Assembly (NCBI RefSeq): GCF_964656455.1
Contig: NC_135719.1
Location: forward strand, 8,969,163-9,033,162
Source: Halichoerus grypus
Lineage: Eukaryota > Chordata > Mammalia > Carnivora > Phocidae
Length of the DNA stretch: 64,000 nt
Reading direction: 5' to 3'
Part shown: positions 45,491 to 57,900 of the stretch, piece by piece
Position numbering within the stretch: position 1 is the stretch's first letter
Layout of the letters: the number at the start of each line of letters is the position of its first letter
The notes under the pieces: model-generated
Told to the model about the DNA's origin: nothing
The model's input: only the letters and a program-made list of their open reading frames with translations
The model's database searches: none
Program-made: the position numbers and the translations under genes

Positions 45491-46947
45491 TGGGTGGGGG
45501 GGAGACTTTTTCTTTCCTTCTTTAAACAAACATACAAATGTCTCCTGGGAGTGCAAGGCAACATTAGATTCCTGCAAAACATGAGTGAATAGGTCTGTCT
45601 GTTTTCTGCAAAAATCCAGGCATGTATACAAAATGCTACAAGAGAGGCAGAGAGCAACCCAGCTTATGAAAGTTTCACTAGTGTAAATCTGTGCAAGTTA
45701 CTATAGAAACGAGCAGAGAAAAGGAACAGAGAGGCCTCAGGAACACAAGAGCTCCCAGGATTTCTAAATTAATTATTTCATATGTCCATCAAATGCTTCA
45801 CTGTTGAGAGTAATGATAATAATGATAATTCTTGTCCTCGTTCCCTGACAGCCAGTCCTTGAGAGTTCCTCCCAACATCCTAGACACAGAGTATATGGCC
45901 CCTGAAAACAGACAACTTCTCTGCACTCCAAGACTATTCATACTGGAGAGGTGGGTGGCAGGGTAATTCTTGCTTAGGTTAAGGGCTTTCAAAGATTACA
46001 CGTTAAAAATAGGAGCTTGCCTTGGGCCTCTTTAATCTAACTCCCTCTTGTTGTTGTTCACTTTCAGAACCCTAAAAAGCACCCAGTAGGTCTCTGCCCC
46101 TAAAGGGGCTTTAGGGGGATAGGTCTTCATCCACCCCGCAAGGGCCCATTAATGGGCAGAGTCTTGCCTGTGGTCGCCATCTTGGTATAAATCAGAACCA
46201 GCCGATCCAGCAACCCTGCACTAACTACACACCCCTTGCTTCTCTTCGTTCTGAAGCCAGACCAGAGTGCTAACAGCACCATCGAATGCCCGCTCACACA
46301 CAACAGTTGTTATTCCAGACAAGTGCCTTCTTCCAGCCAGCCCAAGAAGTGGAGAAGATTATTCATTTAGCTCTAAATGCAATTTATTTTCTGAACTTGT
46401 TTCAGTTTGATTCTCTCATGTTTTATGCTCCATTATAAGTTTATATTCTGTTCTACTTGAGTTGGCGAAACCTCAGGGGCATTTCTTGCAGTTACAGAGA
46501 CTAATGATTAGCAGCTCAAAACGGCAGCATGTCCCAGACTTCCAGAGATAGAACCCAACCTCAATGGGGCAAAATGCAGCTCTGAGGAAAGAGCCTGGGG
46601 GAGGTGGAGCAAGAGTCTTAGGTTTTGGGAGATCAGCTGGGCAGCTCTGCTCTGTGCAAGCCTCTCGGCTGACCTCAAAGCTCCAGTAGGACCCTAACTG
46701 CTGGGGCACTCTGGCCTCTCCCTAGACTCCTGGATTTCTCCACCCTTTCTCCCCACCACTCAGCAGGCTGACCGCACGCTTTCCCACTCTCTGTGTCAAC
46801 GGCATCACAACTCAAGCACACTCGGCTCTGTGGGGGAAAAGAACAAACACTGTGTGCTATGAGTTGATGGCTTAGGGTTGAGGCTTGTTGAAAAAAAGAC
46901 AAAAACAGAAAATATCCTGTGCACTTGTTTTGTTTTGTTTTGTTTTG
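45491..46947. other. Unique sequence with a promoter-like patch
   Basis: No repeat family recognised. At 46174-46192 a YY1-type 'gccatcttgg' is followed immediately by TATAAAT (46186-46192). Just upstream is a C/G-balanced stretch with the near-palindrome 'gcccattaatgggc' (46145-46158). Downstream is CT-rich and there is no open frame of note. It could be a TATA promoter, part of an unrecognised LTR, or chance. No exon is supported. Confidence 0.3.
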
Positions 46948-47087
46948 TTTTAGAGAGGGAGAGAGAGGAGTGGGAGTGGGGCAGAGAGAGAGAGAGAATC
47001 GGGGCTCCATCTCTCGACCCTGAGATCATGACCTGAGCAGAAGTCAAGAGTCCATCACTTAACTGACTCAGGCACCCAGGCTTCCCT
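46948..47087 (-). mobile_element. CAN-SINE, partial and old
   Basis: 'agagagggagagagagg', then 'cgaccctgagatcatgacctg', 'caagagtccatcacttaact' and 'gactcaggcacccaggc' are the SINE head in reverse complement. It is preceded by a (TTTTG)n run at about 46925-46950 in place of the usual T-tail. Confidence 0.75.
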
Positions 47088-47091
47088 TCTC

Positions 47092-47222
47092 CATGTTCTT
47101 AATCAGACAAGTTAAGTAACTTAGTTAAATTCCCACGGTGACACAGTGACAGACCCAGAGCACTGGACTCCAGATCTAAGTTCTGTATCTCTCCCTCTAT
47201 TCAGTACCCTTACTACTGTTCC
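47092..47222 (-). mobile_element. MIR fragment
   Basis: 'agacaagttaagtaacttag', 'gtgacacagtgacagacc' and 'ggactccagatctaagttctg' are the centre of an antisense MIR, between two SINEs. Confidence 0.5.
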
Positions 47223-47230
47223 TTTCCTAT

Positions 47231-47432
47231 TTTTTTTAATATTTTATTTATTTATTTGAGAGAGAGAGAGTGCATGAGAGAGTGAGCAGTGGGAAGAGCA
47301 GAGGGAGAGGGACAGGCAGACTCCGTGCCAAGTGCAGAGCCTGATGTGGGGCTCGATCCCACAACCCCGACATTATGACCCAAGCCAAAATCAAGAGCCT
47401 GGCGCTCAACCAACCGAGCCACCCTGGTGTGT
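47231..47432 (-). mobile_element. CAN-SINE
   Basis: T-run, 'aatattttatttatttattt', a GA-rich run, 'caggcagactccgtgcc', 'ctcgatcccacaacccc', 'caagccaaaatcaagagcc' and 'ccaaccgagccaccctgg'. A full-length antisense copy. The 'cgatcccacaaccc' and 'caaaatcaagag' variants suggest a different subfamily from the one in the L1. Confidence 0.9.
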
Positions 47433-48693
47433 TTTCTTTTATTTCTTACATTTGCCTCTCTCTCTCTTTTTTTTTTCTTGCCCTTTTCCTCTACAGTTTT
47501 CTCTAAATTTCTCATAATACGTCATCTTACTTTTGAATTTTGAAAAAACAATCATCGAGCGCTGTATCATTTCAGGTATTTTTCCCTTTGGTTGCTTCTA
47601 AGAACTTCCCTTGATATTTAGTGCCCTGCCATTTCACTTCAGTGTGTCCAAGTGCAAAATTTTTCTTTATCCTTGCCTTAAGTATTTCTTTCTTTCATAC
47701 TTCTGGAAGATTATTCACCAATATCTACAGAACATTGCCTCTTCCTACCCTCCATTTTCTTTCTGTGTCTACTTAGACCCTCCCCCCTCACATCGTTCAT
47801 GGGTCTCAGCCTCTTTCTTGGTGTCCACTTCCTCCTCACCATCATGCAGCTTAGGCTGATGTTTGAGGCCATGTATCCTAGGTTATGACCTCAAATTGTG
47901 TTTTTAGTTTTCTTAAATTCTTTCACTGTGTCTAAACATTTGTCTATTATGGTTTTAATTTCAATGGACATGATTTTTTATTTCCAAAAGGTGTACTTGC
48001 TTTATTTTCTTAGATATGCCTATATCATAACTTCCTGTTCTACCTTTATGATCTCTGTTCCTTCTCTCATCTTGTTGATCATTTTAAATGTGAATAATTT
48101 GAAGCCTCTTTCAGATTATTCTATCCTCTCACATTCTTTAGGGGCTCATATTCCTGATTAGTGTGATTTTTGGTTTTCCTTCATGTTGCATCATTTCCTG
48201 GTATGAGCTATACATTTTTATCATCAGCGCACCTTTAGCAATAGAAGTCAGTTGCGCCTGGCTATGAAAGTTTCCTAAAAAGTGGTTCTGCAATACCTTT
48301 TCCTGGGTACAAAATGAGTTCTAGCAGGACCTGTCTTTAATTTATCCAATTTCCTTCATGCCAAGTTGGTGTTATGCATTTGTGGCAGAAATTTGGGCTT
48401 CACTGTCTTTCAGGAGACATTTTTCTTCCTGATCTAAGCTCCAGGCAGAGAGAATCTTCTTTTTTGCTTCTCTAAAGGGTCCTTTTACTTGAGCTATCAA
48501 AGGGGGGACATTCCTACCCGCCTCACATTCCATGTATACAGGGCACATCACCTGTCTTCACGAGTCTCCATCTGTAACGTGGTTCTGGTCTCATATCCAT
48601 ACATCTCCTCCAGGCTCACTAGACAGGCTATTTCTTCTTTACCTCCAGCACCCAGGCATTTTTCCCTTCTTTTAGGCTTGGATGTGCTTTGTT
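47433..48693 (-). other. Possible very old L1 or HAL1, antisense; otherwise unrecognised
   Basis: T-rich sequence with 'tagttttcttaaattctttc', 'tttctattatgg'-like and 'ttcaatggacatgatttttt' resembles decayed antisense L1 or HAL1 sequence, but I cannot anchor it. No gene seen. Confidence 0.3.
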
Positions 48694-48871
48694 TTCAAAT
48701 TGTGATTTTTTTTAAGTTTTACTTTGAAATAATGTCAGATTTACAGAAGAGTTGCAAAAATAGTTCAAAGGATTCTTGTGTATTTCACCTAGATTCCCCC
48801 AAACCTTAACATGTTACCATACTTGCTTTATCCTTCCCTCTCTTTCTACATAGTTATAATTGTTAAATTAT
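48694..48871. mobile_element. Probable old L1 3'UTR piece
   Basis: 'tactttgaaataatgtcag', 'atttacagaagagttgcaa', 'aaatagttcaaaggattc', 'cacctagattcccccaaacc' and 'ttaacatgttaccatac' match a motif often seen in old L1 3' ends as I recall it. Confidence 0.4.
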
Positions 48872-49053
48872 TATTTTTTTATCTATTTATTTGTCAGAGA
48901 GAGAGCACACACGAGCAGGGGGAGTGGCAGGCAGATGGAGAAGCAGACTCCCCATTAAGGAGGGAGCCCGATGCAGGGCTCAATCCCAAGACCCTGGGAT
49001 CATGACCTGACCTGAAGGCAGGTGCTTAACTGACTGAGCCACCCAGGCGCCCC
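48872..49053 (-). mobile_element. CAN-SINE
   Basis: T-run, 'atctatttatttgtcagaga', 'agaagcagactccccatta', 'gggatcatgacctgacctg' and 'actgagccacccaggcgcccc'. The flanks share 'taaatt' (about 48864 and 49054), a short or decayed TSD. Confidence 0.93.
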
Positions 49054-51839
49054 TAAATTGTGATATTATGATCCCATACTTTTTGTTCTTCTTGTGGGAG
49101 AAGAACCACAATAAGCATCAACTTGACCTCCCATATTTAGGCACTAGAAGTACTACAGGTGGGAATCAAAAGGAGGAAATGAGGAGTATAGGTCTCATTT
49201 TTAAGAAAGAGAAAAACTAAGGCTTCAAAACAAAGACTAGCTCAAGTTCACATAAATATGAAGTCCACGTAATGTTAAAGCCAGGATTCTAAGCCATATC
49301 TCGCCTTCCTTTAAAACACACTGCCTGAAGCTACTCAGGGAGACAGACCACAACACACCCCCTCTGACAGTTGCTGCGACTCCTCATATTACGACCAGAG
49401 TGTAAATAAATTAGAATAGGTGTGCTTTTTCCATCAGCAAGTAATTAGGCAAGTCACACCTGCCTCGGGTTCATTTCTAGATACATTCTGGCTGCTTTCT
49501 GGGTTTTATACCTGTCTCTTTTGGCAATTAACAGACTCAGCTGAATTTTTTTCTATGACTCACCTCAAAATGCCATATGCTCACAAAGGTACATGTACAG
49601 AAAAAGCAGCTGATGCCTAAAGGATAAACATAAGCAAACACTAAGTATACAGACACTTCTGCTGGCATATATGCCTAAGATTTATCTTCTCCTAGGTGGC
49701 TCCCATCACTCCTCGAAATAAATAAGCAAAACTAAACTAATTTCCGGTGGCATTTGCATTAGGACCAGAATGTCTGCATCCAAAGAATAAAATTTATTAT
49801 CAGAGAGTGAGTCAGAGGTGTCATGACCTTCAGCTTCCTAAGTAAAGGACAACATGTCTAGCCATTACACATTCAGAGAAAAACTGTTACTTGGGGTATG
49901 GAATATCACAAATTTATCAGATAAGAACCGAGTTGACTCTAACCCCATTAAACAAAAGTTTATGAGCTAAGTCTTCTTTTAATCCCCAGTCTTTCCATTT
50001 TCTTGTCCTACACACCTTCAACATTGGGTCAGTCCATCCATTGACTTCCTCACTTCCAACAGCCCTACTGGGCACTGCTGCGGAAAAGCCCCCATCCACA
50101 TAGATTGGAACCACATAAATCCATGGTCTCCCTTATCATTGGTCCTTAAGCCCATTTCTATCACCCATCTCTGTCACTGGTCAGTTATTTCTCCCATTCG
50201 CTTTGATGACACTTCCTACTTTGACCATTCTCAAATTATTCTCCCACCCTACCATCAGTGGATGACCTCATGTTACTCCATGAAGAAAGTCAAGGCTGTC
50301 GGGAGTGACCTCCTACTACTTGCTGATTCCCATATCCATAAACTTGTCTTTGTGTCTAAAATCCACCTTCTTCTCTTCAGTCTCAAGACAGAAGTTCCTA
50401 TTCAATTGTCCATGATTAACTTAATCTAATTTCCTTCTAGCTTCTTTGGAATATTTCATCATCAGTCATTCCCAGTTTGGACTATGTATTCAATCTCTTT
50501 TATTTCAAAACTGGCTTCCATTCTGGCCAAAAGTTTTTAGAAGCTTTCCCAAATGTTTCATCTTTAGTAAAACAAGCAAAAAAAAAACAGCAAAAAGCCA
50601 ATATATATCTCTCTCAATCCTAAATCCTCTCTAATTATTGCCCTAATGTTCTTTTCCTCTTTACAATCAAGTTTCTCAAGAGAAGACTGTATCTACTGTC
50701 TTTTTTCCCACCAGCCAACCTTCCCAAGGTGTGGAAATGAAGCTCCTCTTCTTTTGCATCCTCAAGTTACTTGGCCTCATTATAGGATTTGACAACTTTA
50801 TTTACATTGAAAAGTAAACCAAAAACCATTCTCTATGTCCCTCTCCCTTCTACTTGGAAGAAAACATATAAATAAAAAAGAATTCAGTGGAACTATTTTT
50901 GACCCAGACAAGATTGCTAAGAAAGAGATACCCATAGCTAGTATAGCCTGACAATTCTGCATTTCTTGTTCCACAAGGAGGCAGGAAAATATCTTCTTCT
51001 TAAAGGAAAGAGTATCCACTGCTCATATGAGATTGATCTATGTGCTGACAGAAGAAAAGTGCTCACCTTGATAAAGTGTGCTAGCTTCTCCAGTAATAGT
51101 GAGGAAATCAACTATAGCACTTGTTGAAAGAGACAACTAGTAAAAATCAGAGCATCCATCCATTTTCACTCATGCAACCAGAACTGAGCTCTTCTCACTG
51201 GGACCTAAGGAAAGCTCTTTAACACCTATCTGAAGGCTTATGTGATCAAATTTGAAAGGTTCAAGAGAATGCGAGGGAATAGAACTTCCTGCTCATGTGG
51301 GAAGGGCTAGAATTTTCTCTGGAGCAAGTGGGGTACTGCCTTTGGGGGCCTGACTGTAGGAAATTCAGGAGAAAATTGTAAAGTAATTAAGAAGTAACAT
51401 TTGAATATTTGTGAGACACCATCTTTTCAATGTCTATAAGGTGTTTCCACCTGGATGCAAGAGAGCAACTAAACCAGATAAAACACTAACATCCTCATAC
51501 CCTCTATCCCTCACACTGCCCCACTCTGTGAGATCTGTAATTGAGAAAAATATCAGCCTACATTTCCACTTAGTCCAGTGTTTTGTCCGATAAAACAAAT
51601 CAGGAGGTCCTAAGAGACATTAACTGATCTATACTAATCTCACCCAGGGGGCTGAGAAATGACTGTGCAGTCTGAAATGGGACTGGGCCCCCTACCAACT
51701 CAATGGCACAACCATGCCAGCTGGAAGCAGAGGCACATCCCCACCAGGTAAGTGCACAAGTCACAGAAAACGAAGGGCCCTGCCAAACCTGTGTTCATCC
51801 CTAATTCAAGCCCTCACTGCTGTCCTAAGCTCCAAATAG
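49054..51839. other. Mostly unrecognised; part may be L2
   Basis: 50150-50770 has the feel of decayed L2 ORF ('ggatgacctcatgttactcc', 'agtttctcaagagaagactg'), but it is too diverged to call. The rest is unique-looking and no gene is seen. Confidence 0.3.
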
Positions 51840-52531
51840 ATTTGCATGTCTACTGAATGCTATTCTCCTCCCTCTTGCTCTCAGGACTTCAAAGATTACC
51901 CATATGATAGTGATTTACTTGCTCTTCCCTAAAAACAAGCTCCTCCTACTGAATTTAGAGATTTGGAAAATGGTACCACCATCTATGCATGGATGTCGTC
52001 TACAATCCCTCCTCCTTCTGGACCCAAACATTTCTCATGTGTTTCTTCCTCTCGACCTCCCATTTATACTAGTTATTTCCTATTCATGTGCTTACAAAAA
52101 TCACTCCCTGCCTCTCTTGCTGGTCTAGCCTTTCCATTTATCCTGCCTACTGATGGCAGAGTAACATTCCTAAGATTCTAGTTGTCAATAACTTTATTTT
52201 TTAATCCAAACTCTTTAAAGGCTCCAGACTGACTGTAGGATAAAATCAAAACTACTGCTCAGCCTGGTCTACTGTGCCTCCAAGATCTGTCATCTGCCTG
52301 CCTGCCTATGTCATGGACTGCCACCCTCCCCTTTCTCCATTTGGCTCCATTCACCCTTGCTTCCTTTTCATTCCTGGAATACACTAAATTCATTCCTGCT
52401 ACACGGCTTCTCACAGGCCGCCCCCTCTGCCTGTGACCTCTAACCCTCTTCCCCACACTCCATCCCACCACACTCCCCTTCTCGTCTAGCATATCTTCGT
52501 TGTTAGGGCATTGGCTTAAATGTTGTCTCTT

Positions 52532-52546
52532 CAAGGAGGCATCCTT
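52532..52546 (+). repeat. Left TSD of the twin-primed L1
   Basis: caaggaggcatcctt, matching 53807-53821 at 14 of 15 positions. Confidence 0.9.
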
Positions 52547-53806
52547 TTCAGAGTCCATCATCTCTCATGGTTCGTCTCCCCCTCCGATTTCCCCCCGCTT
52601 CATTCTTCCCCTCCTGCTATCTTTTTTTTTTTTTAACATATAATGTATTATTTGTTTCAGAGGTACAGATCTGTGATTCAATAGTCTTACACAATTCACA
52701 GCGCTCACCATAGCATATACCCTCCCCAATGTCTATCACCCAGCCACCCCAACCCTCCCACCCCCCACCACTCCAGCAACCCTCATTTTGTTTCCTGAGA
52801 TTAAGAATTCCTCATATCAGTGAGGTCATATGATACATGTCTTTCTCTGTTTGACTTATTTCACTCAGCATAACACCCTCCAGTTCATCCACGTCGTTGC
52901 AAATGGCAAGATCTCATTCCTTTTGATGGCTGCATAATATTCCATTGTATATATATACCACCTTTTCTTTATCCATTCATCTGTCGAAGGACATCTTGGC
53001 TCTTTCCATAGTTTGGCTATTGTGGACACTGCTGCTATAAACATTGGGGTGCACATACCCCCTCAGATCCCTACATTTGTATCTTTGGGGTAAATACCCA
53101 GTAGTGCAATTGCTGGATCATATGGTAGCTCTATTTTCAACTTTTTGAGGAACCTCCATACTGTTTTCCAGAGTGGCTGCACCAGCTTGCATTCCCACCA
53201 ACACTGTAGGAGGGTTCCCCTTTCTCCGCATCCCCGCCAACATCTGTCATTTCCTCACTTGTTCATTTTAGCCATTCTGACTGGTGTGAGGTGGTATCTC
53301 ATTGAGGTTTTGATTTGGATTTCCCTGATGCCGAGCGATGTTGAGCACTTTTTCATGTGTCTGTTGGCCATTTGGATGTCTTCTTTGGAAAAATGTCTGT
53401 TCATGTCTTCTGCCCATTTCTTGATTGGATCATTTGTTCTCTGGGTGTTGAGCTTAAGAAGTTCTTTATAGATTTGGGATACTAGCCCTTTATCTGATAC
53501 GTCATTTGCAAATATCTTCTCCCATTCTGTTGGTTGTCTTTTGGTTTTGTTGACTGTTTCTTTTGCTGTGCAAAAGCTTTTTATCTTGAAAACAAACTGA
53601 GGGTTTTAGAGGGGAGGGGGGTGGAAGGATGGGTTAGCCTGGTGATGGGTATTAAAGAGGGCATGCTCTGCATGGAGCACTGGGTGTTATACACAAACAA
53701 TGAATCATGGAACATTACATCAAAAACTAATGATGTAATGTATGGTGATTAACATAACAATAAAAATTTTTTTAAAAAAGATATAACCAAAAAAAAAAAA
53801 AAAAAC
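52547..53806 (+). mobile_element. Twin-primed L1 (5' part inverted)
   Basis: 52547-53588 is the reverse complement of the L1 ORF2 end plus 3'UTR, corresponding to about 22555-23611 of the + strand full-length copy. From 53589 the same L1 continues in sense orientation ('aaacaaactgagggtttt' to AATAAA and A-tail), corresponding to about 23608-23800. The two parts are adjacent in the source element, and the whole is bounded by a 15-bp TSD, so this is one insertion. It is the known twin-priming outcome, in which a second primer starts on the RNA and the 5' segment is inverted. It carries only fragments of ORF2. Confidence 0.93.
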
Positions 53807-53821
53807 CAAAGAGGCATCCTT
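53807..53821 (+). repeat. Right TSD of the twin-primed L1
   Basis: caaagaggcatcctt, pairing with 52532-52546. Confidence 0.9.
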
Positions 53822-54040
53822 GTCTAATGGAATTACCCCTACCACTTACTTTTTATCATTTGAACCTCCTTATTTTCTTTAGGGCTATTACCACATCCTG
53901 TGACTATTTACTTATTTGTTTACTGGTTTGTTGACTATTCCCCCTTAGTCTGAAAGCTCCAAAAGATCAGAGACAATATCCATATATTTAATACCCGATA
54001 TACTCCCTGGCACCCAACAGACGTCCAATATAAATTGGTT

Positions 54041-54076
54041 GAATGAATGGTGAATGAATGAATGAATGAATGAATG
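54041..54076. repeat. (TGAA)n / L2 tail repeat
   Basis: Tandem tgaa units at the L2 3' end, expanded to about eight; L2 ends naturally in this repeat. Confidence 0.85.
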
Positions 54077-54109
54077 CAGGCTGTAAGATGTTCATGGCTG
54101 CCTCACACC

Positions 54110-54481
54110 AGTGGACTTTTGCTCATTATTCTCCTTCAGCCTAGAGAAAGCCCTTTGTCTACTCCACTATACTGGGGAATGCCTATGCTGATTCACACCT
54201 TGGTGCTAGCATCATTACCTCTTCCAAATCTCACCTGATTTCCTCCCTTTCCTCCTATGTGCTATTCTCAACTCCTCCCATTATACAATGCCTCTAATTT
54301 GCATAAGCTTCTATCATAATTCTTGCAATACTGAAGCATACTATTTGTGTGTTTCCTCTTAAGGAAACATGATTGCTTAACGATAAGGACTGTCTTCATC
54401 ATCACTGTATCCATAATACCTAGCCAAATACTGGAAACTAAATAAGCTCGCTTATAATGACTGAATGAGACATCCTGTGAT
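54110..54481 (+). mobile_element. Second L2 3' end
   Basis: 'ttgcataagcttctatcat', 'tatttgtgtgtttcctctta', 'acgataaggactgtcttcatc', 'tgtatccataatacctagcc' and 'tgactgaatgaga' give the L2 3' end, in tandem with the previous one. Confidence 0.5.
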
Positions 54482-54494
54482 TCTATTTTTTTTT
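54482..54494 (+). repeat. Left TSD of the - strand full-length L1
   Basis: tctattttttttt, identical to 61578-61590. The three bases after it (aat) also match on both sides, but 'aatt' before the A-tail is present in copy 1 too, so they are L1 sequence. Confidence 0.9.
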
Positions 54495-54955
54495 AATTTT
54501 TTTATTGTTATGTTAATCCCCATACATTACATCATTGGTTTTAGATATAGTGTTCCATGATTCATTGTTTGTGCATAACACCCAGTGCTCCATGCAGAAC
54601 GCGCCCTCCTCAATACCCATCACCAGGCTAACCCATCCTCCCACCGACCTCCCCTCTAGAACCCTCAGTTTGTTTTTCAGAGTCCATCATCTCTCATGGT
54701 TCATCTACCCCTCCGATTTCCCCCCCTTCATTCTTCCCCTCCTGCTACATTCTTCTTCTTTTTTTTTTTCTTTTTTAACATATATTGCATTATTTGTTTC
54801 AGAGGTACAGATCTGAGATTCAACAGTCTTGCACAATTCACAGCGCTTACCAGAGCACATACCCTCCCCAGTGTCCATCACCCAGTCACCCCATCCCTCC
54901 CACCGCACCCCCCACTCCAGCAACCCTCAGTTTGTTTCCTGAGATTAAGAATTCC

Positions 54956-57900
54956 TCATATCAGTGAGGTCATATGATACATGTCTTTCTCTGTTTGACT
55001 TATTTCGCTCAGCATAATACCCTCAAGTTCCATCCACGTTCTTGCAAATGGCAAGATCTCATTCCTTTTGATAGCTGCATAATATTCCATTGCATATATA
55101 TACACCTTTTCTTTATCCATTCATCTGTCGATGGACATCTTGGCTCTTTCCACAGTTTGGCTATTGTGGACATTGCTGCTATAAACATCGGGGTGCACGT
55201 ACCCTTTCGGATCCCTACTTTTGTATCTTTGGGGTAAATACCCAGTAGTGCAATTGCTGGATCATATGGTAGCTCTATTTTCAACTTTTTGAGGAACCTC
55301 CATACTGTTTTCCAGAGTGGCTGCACCAGCTTGCATTCCCACCAACACTGTAGGAGGGTTCCCCTTTCTCCGCATCCCCGCCAACATCTGTCATTTCCTC
55401 ACTTGTTAATTTTAGCCATTCTGACTGGTGTGAGGTGGTATCTCATTGAGGTTTTGATTTGGATTTCCCTGATGCCGAGCGATATTGAGCACTTTTTCAT
55501 GTGTCTGTTGGCCACTTGGATGTCTTCTTTGGAAAAATGTCTGTTCATGTTTTCTGCCCATTTCTTGATTGGATTCTTTGTTCTTTGGGTGTTGAGTTTG
55601 ATGAGTTCTTTATAGATTTTGGATACTAGCCCTTTATCTGATATGTCATTTGCAAATATCTTCTCCCATTCTGTCAGTTGTCTTTTGGTTTTGTTGACTG
55701 TTTCCTTTGCTTTGCAAAAGCTTTTTATCTTGATGAAGTCCCAAGAGTTCATTTTTGCCCTTGCTTCCCTTGCCTTTGGCGATGTTTCTAGGAAGAAGTT
55801 GCTGCGGCTGAGGTCGAAGAGGTTGCTGCCTGTGTTCTCCTTTAGGATGTTGATGGACTCCTGTCTCACATTGAGGTCTTTCAACCATTTGGAGTCTATT
55901 TTTGTGTGTGGTGTAAGGAAATGGTCCAGTTTCATTCTTCTGCATGTGGCTGTCCAATTTTCCCAACACCATTTGTTGAAGAGACTGTCTTTTTTCCATT
56001 GGACATTCTTTCCTGCTTTGTCAAAGATTAGTTGACCATAGAGTTGAGGGACCATTTCTGGGCTCTCTATTCTGTTCCATTGATCTATGTGTCTGTTTTT
56101 GTGCCAGTACCATACTGTCTTGATGATGACAGCTTTGTAATAGAGCTGGAAGTCCGGAATTGTGATGCCGCCAGCTTTGCTTTTCTTTTTCAACATTCCT
56201 CTGGCTATGCGGGGTCTTTTCTGGTTCCATACAAATTTTAGGATTATTTGTTCCATTTCTTTGAAAAAAGTGGATGGTATTTGGATGGGGATTGCATTGA
56301 ATGTGTAGATTGCTCTAGGTAGCATTGACATCTTCACAATATTTGTTCCTCCAATGCATGAGCATGGAACGTTTTTCCATTTCTTTGTGTCTTCCTCAAT
56401 TTCTTTCATGAGTATTTTATAGTTTTCTGAGTATAGAGCCTTTGCCTCTTTGGTTAGATTTATGCCTAGGTATCTTATGGTTTTGGGTGCAATTGTAAAT
56501 GGGATCGACTCCTTAATTTCTCTTTCTTCTGTCTTATTGTTGGTGTATAGGAATGCCACTGACTTCTGTGCATTGATTTTATATCCTGCCACGTGACTGA
56601 ATTCCTGTATGAGTTCTAGCAGTTTTGGGGTGGAGTCTTCGGGATTTTCCACATAAAGTATCATATCATCTGCAAAGAGGGAGAGTTTGACTTCTTCTTT
56701 GCTGATTTGGATGCCTTTGATTCCTTTTTGTTGTCTGATGGCTGTGGCTAGGACTTCCAATACTATGTTGAATAGCAGTGGTGATAGTGGACATCCCTGA
56801 TGCATTCCTGACCTTAGGGGAAAAGCTCTCAGTTTTTCCCCATTGAGAATGATAGTCGCTGTAGGTTTTTCATAGATGGCTTTTATGACATTGAGGTATG
56901 TACACTCTATGCCTATACTCTGAAGAGTTTTGATCAAGAAAGGATGCTGTACTTTGTCAAATGCTTTTTCTGCATCTATTGAGAGGATCATATGATTCTT
57001 GTTCTTTCTTTTGTTAATGTATTGTATCACGTTGATTGATTTGCGGATGTTGAACCAACCTTGCAGCCCAGGGATAAATCCCACTTGGTCGTGGTGAATA
57101 ATCCTTTTAATGTACTGTTGGATCCTATTGGCTAGTATTTTGGTGAGAATTTTTGCATCCATGTTCATCAGGGATATTGGTCTCTAATTCTCCTTTTTGA
57201 TGGGGTCTTTGTCTGGTTTTGGGATCAAGGTAATGCTGGCCTCATAAAATGAGTTTGGAAGTTTTCCTTCCATTTCTATTTTTTGGAACAGTTTCAGAAG
57301 AATAGGTATTAATTCTTCTTTAAATGTTTGGTAGAATTCCCCTGGGAAGTCATCTGGCCCTGGGCTTTTGTGTTTTGGGAAATTTTTGATGACTGCTTCT
57401 ATTTCCTTAGTGGTTATAGGTCTGTTCAGGTTTTCTATTTCTTCCTGGTTCAGTTTTGGTAGTTGATGATGCACCATTTCTTCCAGGTTATCTAATTTGC
57501 TGGCATAGAGTTGCTCATGATATGTTCTTATAATTGTTTGTATTTCTTTGGTGTTGGTTGTGATCTCTCCTCTTTCATTCATGATTTTGTTTATTTGGAT
57601 CATCTCTCTTTTCTTTTTGATAAGTCTGGCCAGGGGTTTATCAATCTTGTTAATTCTTTCAAAGAACCAGCTCCTAGTTTCGTTGATCTGTTCTACTATT
57701 CTTTTAGTTTCTATTTCATTGATTTCTGCTCTGATCTTTATTATTTCTCTTCTCCTGCTGGGTTTAGGCTTTATTTGCTGTTGTTTCTCCAGCTCCTTGA
57801 GGTGTAGGGTTAGGTTGTGTACTTGAGACCTTTCTTGTTTCTTGAGAAAGGCTTGTATTGCTATATACTTTCCGCTTAGGACTGCCTTTGCTGCATCCCA

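Larger units (their letters stand above)
51840..54076 (+). mobile_element. L2 LINE interrupted by a twin-primed L1
   Basis: Sense L2. 'tggtaccaccatctatgcat' and 'tgctggtctagcctttcc' belong to the ORF end. 'ctgtaggataaaatcaaaac' with 'cagcctggtctactgtgcc' and 'tccaagatctgtcatctg' is the 3' part. After the L1 at 52547-53806 it resumes exactly with 'gaggcatccttgtct', then 'ggctattaccacatcctg', 'ctgaaagctccaaaagatc' and the L2 tail 'ggttgaatgaatggtgaatg'. Confidence 0.7.

Noticed and set aside
53145..53471. 108-codon frame found at three places (also 22670-22996 reverse and 55289-55615)
   Set aside because: Antisense shadow of the L1 ORF2 C-terminus in each L1 copy.
54041..54076. Tandem array as a possible CRISPR-like repeat
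   Set aside because: It is the expanded TGAA tail of an L2; the genome is mammalian.
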